From the NCBI RefSeq assembly GCF_022012335.1, contig NZ_JAKLTO010000005.1:186001-250000 (forward strand): DNA of 64,000 bases, read 5' to 3'. The position numbers and the translations under genes are program-made. The notes below the pieces were generated by a model. The model searched no databases. It was not told the DNA's origin and saw only the letters and a program-made list of their open reading frames with translations. The stretch comes from Flavobacterium sp. SM15 (GTDB lineage Bacteria; Bacteroidota; Bacteroidia; Flavobacteriales; Flavobacteriaceae). Shown piece after piece: positions 60,237 through 64,000 of this stretch (positions are counted from its first letter, which is position 1; the number at the start of each line of letters is the position of its first letter).

Positions 60237-60902
60237 ATGATCAAAACAGTAATTTTCGACATGGACGGGGTAATTGTAGACACAGAACCTGTTCACAAGT
60301 TTGCCTATCATCAACATTTTGACGAATTGGGAATAGAGGTTCCTGAGAAAATGTATGCTTCCTTTACCGGAAATTCGACTAAAAATGTTTTTCAGAAAAT
60401 AAAAGATACGTTCAACCTTGATCATAACGTAGAAGATTTGGTTTTGAGAAAACGTCACTTGTTTAACGAAGCGTTCGATACCAAACCCGATTTAGAATTA
60501 ATTGAAGGCGTTCACAAACTAATCCGGAACCTGCACCAAAACGGAATGCAGCTTATTGTGGCTTCCTCAGCATCAAACAGTACTATTAACCGCGTTTTTA
60601 AACGTTTCGACTTGTATCAGTTCTTTACCCATATTGTAAGCGGGGAAGATTTTCCAAAATCGAAACCGGATCCGGCTATTTTTCTTCATGCTGCTTCTTT
60701 ATCTTTAGCTCCGAAAGAAAACTGTATCATCATTGAAGACAGTACTAACGGAATCAAAGCAGCTAAAGCGGCAGAGATTTTTTGTATAGGTTACAATAGT
60801 GATAATTCTAAACATCAGGATTTGTCTTTGGCAGATCATATCATCCATGATTTCAGTGAAATAGACTTTGAAACACTTTTAAACATTAAGAAAAAAGCAT
60901 AA
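60237..60902 (+). CDS. HAD hydrolase, beta-phosphoglucomutase-like
   Basis: 221 residues from ATG 60237 (MIKTVIFDMDGVIVDTEP); the TTG 24 bases upstream lies over the probable promoter. The HAD motifs are FDMDGVIVD (nucleophile and acid aspartates), VASSAS, KSKPDPAIF and IIEDSTNGIKAA. A helical C1 cap follows motif I. The type is the PGMB/CbbY/GPH group, which acts on sugar phosphates; the exact substrate is not readable. It is followed 21 bases on by a DUF3667 gene. Confidence 0.88.
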   Translation: MIKTVIFDMDGVIVDTEPVHKFAYHQHFDELGIEVPEKMYASFTGNSTKNVFQKIKDTFNLDHNVEDLVLRKRHLFNEAFDTKPDLELIEGVHKLIRNLHQNGMQLIVASSASNSTINRVFKRFDLYQFFTHIVSGEDFPKSKPDPAIFLHAASLSLAPKENCIIIEDSTNGIKAAKAAEIFCIGYNSDNSKHQDLSLADHIIHDFSEIDFETLLNIKKKA

Positions 60903-60923
60903 CTTAGTGAAAAACTAAGGCTT

Positions 60924-61670
60924 ATGAGTGAACCGATTAATTGTCTTCAATGTAATTCGGAAGTAGCGTCTGCTTATTGCGGCCTCTGCGGGCAAAAGGC
61001 ATCTACGCATAGGTTTTCCCTCTCAGAGGTTGTTTTTTCCGAATTTTTGCATGGAATTTTTCATTTGGAAAAGGGGTTTTTCTATACTTTGAAAGAGTTG
61101 CTGACAAGGCCCGGACATAGTATAAGAGAGTACATTCAAGGCAAAAGAGCCAAACATTTCAGTTATTTTACGTTATTGATCATTTTGGTAACGCTTTGTT
61201 TTTTTGTAAGTCGTTTTGCAGAGGTCAATATTACCCAAATTTATGAGAAAAATGGGCAAGGGGTTTTTTCAGAAGTTCAGCAATTCCAGAGTAAATATCC
61301 AAAGGGTTATCTTCTGCTTTCAATCCCAGTTTATTCGATATTCAGTTTTTTGTTCTTCAGAAAAAGCAAACTCAATTTCGCCGAAAATTTAGTATTGAAT
61401 TCGTACCGTACCGCAATTGAATATTTGTTTACTTTTTTGTTTTACCTGAGTTGTATTCTTGTGAAAGACATTGATTTGATAAGTGTTTTATATGTTGGGT
61501 TGCAACTGCTGATTTTGCTTTATATAATTGTGTTCTACTATCAGTTTTTCTCCTTTTATTATCGCTATAAAAGCCTTCTTTTTGTAAAAACTGTTATCGT
61601 TTCGGTTCTAATTTCAGTATTGAGCACTTTGGTAATCATATTTGCTTTTGGAGTTTATTCCTCAAGTTAA
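60924..61670 (+). CDS. DUF3667 membrane protein
   Basis: A 248-residue protein. A zinc-ribbon-like N-terminus (INCLQCNSEVASAYCGLCGQKA) is followed by TLKELLTRPGHSIREYIQGKRAKHFSYFTLLIIL, the DUF3667 hallmark, and about five membrane helices. The function is unknown. Its last nine bases overlap the 3' end of the converging photolyase gene. Confidence 0.87.
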   Translation: MSEPINCLQCNSEVASAYCGLCGQKASTHRFSLSEVVFSEFLHGIFHLEKGFFYTLKELLTRPGHSIREYIQGKRAKHFSYFTLLIILVTLCFFVSRFAEVNITQIYEKNGQGVFSEVQQFQSKYPKGYLLLSIPVYSIFSFLFFRKSKLNFAENLVLNSYRTAIEYLFTFLFYLSCILVKDIDLISVLYVGLQLLILLYIIVFYYQFFSFYYRYKSLLFVKTVIVSVLISVLSTLVIIFAFGVYSSS

Positions 61671-62957
61671 ATTGTCTAACGCAGATTTGTATGTTTTTAA
61701 GCATTTTTCTCGCGCTTCTTTATGGTCTACAATAGGTTTTGGGTATAAAGAAGTTTCCAGTTCCGGAACCCATTTTTTGATGTATTTTAAATCGGGATCG
61801 AATTTTTTAATCTGTTCCGTAGGATTGAATATTCGAAAATAAGGGGCGGCGTCCACACCAGATCCTGCGGCCCATTGCCAGTTACCAACATTGCTGGATT
61901 GTTCGTAATCCAATAATTTTTGGGCAAAATACGCCTCGCCCCAACGCCAGTCAATCAAAAGATGTTTGCACAAAAAACTCGCCACAATCATCCGAACGCG
62001 GTTGTGCATGTGGCCGGTAGTGTTAAGTTCCCGCATTCCTGCATCCACAAAAGGATAACCGGTTTTTCCATCGCACCATTTTTCGAATAGAGCCTCATCA
62101 TTACTCCATTTAACGGCATCGTATTTTTCTTTGAAACTTCGGTTTATGGTATGAGGAAAATGCCATAAAATTTGCATAAAAAACTCACGCCAGATAAGTT
62201 CATTCAGGAAAGTTTCGTTTTTAAATTCTTTTGCCGTAAGTACTAATTTTCTAATTGAAATAGTCCCGAAACGTAAATAAATACCAAGCATGGAAGTTCC
62301 TGCTATGGAAGGATAATTTCGGGTTGCTTGATAATTGGAAATTAGTTCTTCTGAAATATTAAAAGGCAATGGAGTAATTTCCGATGTTTGAAAACCAATA
62401 TCCTTTAAACTTAAAAAAGGGTAGGGGTGAACTGTGATTTTGTCTAATAATTCCTCTGAGGGATAAGAGATAAGTTTAGTTTTAGAAAGTTGCTCTTTCC
62501 ATTTTTTAGAGTAAGGTGTAAAAACCACATACGGGCTACCGTCGTCTTTGACCACATCATTTTTCTCAAATACCACCTGATCTTTACAGGTTTTAAATTC
62601 GATTTGATGCTCTTTTAATAAGTTATAAACTTCTTTATCACGCTTTCTGGCTGAAGGTTCATAATCATGGTTAGTGTAAACCGTTACAATTTTATTTTCA
62701 GAAATTAATTGCTTAAAAACAAGTTCAGGTTTTCCATAAAAAACAGCCAATGATTTCCCTTTTTCTTCTAAACTGCGTTGAATTTTTTCCAGTTGATTGT
62801 GTATAAAAGTAACTCTGGAATCGTCTGGCTCGAGTTGAGAAAGTATATTTTCATCAAAAATAAAAATAGGAAGTACTGCGGAATCATTATTTAGGGCATG
62901 AAAAAGGGCCGTATTGTCATCCAGTCGTAAATCACGGCGGAACCAAAAAATTGTCAT
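61662..62957 (-). CDS. Cryptochrome/deoxyribodipyrimidine photolyase family protein
   Basis: A 431-residue flavoprotein that uses blue light to split UV-made pyrimidine dimers, or to signal. The N-terminal alpha/beta antenna domain (about 1-130) starts IFWFRRDLRLDDNTAL. The C-terminal FAD domain contains LNELIWREFFMQILWHFPH, GKTGYPFVDAGMRELNTTGHMHNRVRMIVASFL and WQWAAGSGVDAAPYFRIFNP (landmarks). These fit a class I CPD photolyase-like enzyme. The SRPBCC gene lies nine bases upstream in the same direction, so the two are likely co-transcribed. Confidence 0.9.
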   Translation of the reverse strand: MTIFWFRRDLRLDDNTALFHALNNDSAVLPIFIFDENILSQLEPDDSRVTFIHNQLEKIQRSLEEKGKSLAVFYGKPELVFKQLISENKIVTVYTNHDYEPSARKRDKEVYNLLKEHQIEFKTCKDQVVFEKNDVVKDDGSPYVVFTPYSKKWKEQLSKTKLISYPSEELLDKITVHPYPFLSLKDIGFQTSEITPLPFNISEELISNYQATRNYPSIAGTSMLGIYLRFGTISIRKLVLTAKEFKNETFLNELIWREFFMQILWHFPHTINRSFKEKYDAVKWSNDEALFEKWCDGKTGYPFVDAGMRELNTTGHMHNRVRMIVASFLCKHLLIDWRWGEAYFAQKLLDYEQSSNVGNWQWAAGSGVDAAPYFRIFNPTEQIKKFDPDLKYIKKWVPELETSLYPKPIVDHKEAREKCLKTYKSALDNLT

Positions 62958-62966
62958 AGGTATGTT

Positions 62967-63422
62967 TTAATATTTTCCAAAAAGTGCTTCAAGTTTTGCT
63001 CTTCGGTAACTGAAAATTTCATTCAGTTTTGGTTTTACAATAATCGGATGAACCAGTTTGCCCAAAAAACCAAAAGGCAGTTTATAATGAACAATGTCTT
63101 CTATTTCTACTCCACCATCAATTTCTTTGAAAAAATGCTTGTGATGCCAGAATTTGTAAGGGCCGAAGCGTTGTTCGTCGACAAAAAAAATCTGGTCTTT
63201 TACATGAGTTATTTCGGTTACCCATTCCATTGTAATTCCTTTAAACGGAGTTATTTTATAGTGGATGATCTGACCGGAAAACATCTTTTTATCGTCGCCG
63301 GAAAGTGTTTGGAATTTCATCGAATCCGGAGTAATTGTGTTTAAATTTTTCGGATCGGAAAAAAAGTCCCAGGCTTTTTCCAATGAAATAGGAAGCTGCT
63401 GTCTTACTTTAATTGCAAACAT
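62967..63422 (-). CDS. SRPBCC (START-like) family protein
   Basis: A 151-residue single-domain protein of the polyketide cyclase/dehydrase-like SRPBCC fold: LPISLEKAWDFFSDPKNLNTITPDSMKFQ at the start, QRFGPYKFWHHKHFFKE in the middle, and a final long helix. These bind hydrophobic ligands. Homologues are often encoded beside photolyase genes, as here. The ligand is unknown. Confidence 0.87.
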   Translation of the reverse strand: MFAIKVRQQLPISLEKAWDFFSDPKNLNTITPDSMKFQTLSGDDKKMFSGQIIHYKITPFKGITMEWVTEITHVKDQIFFVDEQRFGPYKFWHHKHFFKEIDGGVEIEDIVHYKLPFGFLGKLVHPIIVKPKLNEIFSYRRAKLEALFGKY

Positions 63423-63560
63423 CTTTTTTTGTAAAATTACTTACTATTTGGAATTATTTGAAAATATTATGTAAAGAAATTCTATTTAGGGTATTCTTAA
63501 CATTTTAAAAATGTAATTTTTGTTATTTTCGTTTGCATAAAATAAAAACTAAACCATAGT

Positions 63561-64000
63561 ATGAAAAAAATAATCCTTACCGCTGCGTTTGCGTTTGCTA
63601 CAGTGGCAATGCAGGCACAGGTGAAAACCCCACAGGCGAGTCCTAGTTCTAAAGTAGAACAAATGGTAGGCTTAACCAATGTTGAAATTGACTATTCACG
63701 TCCTAGTATGAAAGGAAGAACAGTTTTTGGAGAATTGGTTCCTTACGGAAAGATTTGGAGAACCGGAGCCAACGCTAATACTACAATTTCTTTCAGCGAA
63801 GACATTGTTATTGGTGGAAAGACTTTAAAAAAAGGAAAGTACTCACTATATACATTGCCAAAAGCAGATAGCTGGGAAGTGATTTTTTACACAACCACAG
63901 ACAATTGGGGAAATCCTGAAAACTGGGACGAAGCAAACGTGGCATTGCGTACAACTGTTAAACCTGAAACTATTTCCAGAAAAGTGGAAACCTTTACAAT
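63561..64000 (+). CDS. DUF2911 protein, 3' end cut by window
   Basis: At least 146 residues are open from ATG 63561 to the window edge. The signal peptide ends VAMQAQ. The domain begins KTPQASPSSKVEQMVGLTNVEIDYSRPSMKGRTVFG and continues LVPYGKIWRTGANANTTI and GGKTLKKGKYSLYTLP, the DUF2911 pattern. It is probably periplasmic and of unknown function; some members carry C-terminal TPR repeats that cannot be seen here. Confidence 0.85.
   Translation, partial: MKKIILTAAFAFATVAMQAQVKTPQASPSSKVEQMVGLTNVEIDYSRPSMKGRTVFGELVPYGKIWRTGANANTTISFSEDIVIGGKTLKKGKYSLYTLPKADSWEVIFYTTTDNWGNPENWDEANVALRTTVKPETISRKVETFT

Overview
The window looks like a chromosome segment from a member of the Flavobacteriaceae, most likely Flavobacterium. 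It is A+T-rich. It carries a type IX secretion C-terminal sorting domain, a TonB receptor with a CarboxypepD_reg-like N-terminus, several families I know mainly from Flavobacteriia (DUF4293 beside rho, DUF6452/DUF6048 beside rlmD, a CCC-motif/DUF2752 pair), TAnnTTTG-type -7 boxes, few Shine-Dalgarno sequences and a Rho factor with a long Q/N-rich insertion. I count 66 protein genes; ychF at the left edge and a DUF2911 gene at the right edge are cut by the window. I see no tRNA, rRNA, CRISPR array or transposase gene.

Layout. 1-1816: ychF and an FMN reductase. 1865-5501: the only clearly accessory island, with dispersed hairpin repeats, short tandem repeats and a two-gene AAA ATPase plus DUF4435/TOPRIM operon matching the PARIS (AriA/AriB) anti-phage architecture, bracketed by inverted repeats. 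5502-13665: DUF2459 protein, TonB receptor, then parE-parC. 13718-15799: cyclase-family lipoprotein and alcohol dehydrogenase. 15800-21488: TerC, then a tight leftward run from a methyltransferase through ZIP transporter, PH protein and murQ to small envelope proteins. 21598-25734: RNA methyltransferases (RlmL-like, RlmD) with DUF6452/DUF6048. 25914-30541: small proteins, an imelysin-like/di-haem peroxidase fusion and a PhoX-like lipoprotein. 30838-38116: rocD, small membrane proteins, Smr protein, sugar and EamA transporters, cysteine desulfurase. 38124-42739: an Mla-type lipid transporter, a cupin and lpd. 42881-47172: PAP2, ABC exporter, truA, phosphodiesterase. 47140-50473: a two-component system with a small unknown protein between kinase and regulator. 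50659-55216: rho, a secreted nuclease, an RsmB-type methyltransferase. 55268-64000: AraC regulator, BNR-repeat lipoprotein, PAS protein, an ECF sigma module, HAD hydrolase, DUF3667, photolyase, SRPBCC protein and DUF2911.

Most of the window is housekeeping: topology (ParE/ParC), termination (Rho), RNA modification, central metabolism (Lpd, RocD) and envelope upkeep (Mla, MurQ). The most interesting parts are the PARIS-like operon inside an inverted-repeat frame with no transposase, and a palindrome that occurs perfectly upstream of the NarL-type response regulator and again, with one mismatch, upstream of the PARIS-like operon. That shared site suggests, but does not prove, a regulatory link. 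All family names come from reading the translated sequence and from memory; no database search was run.
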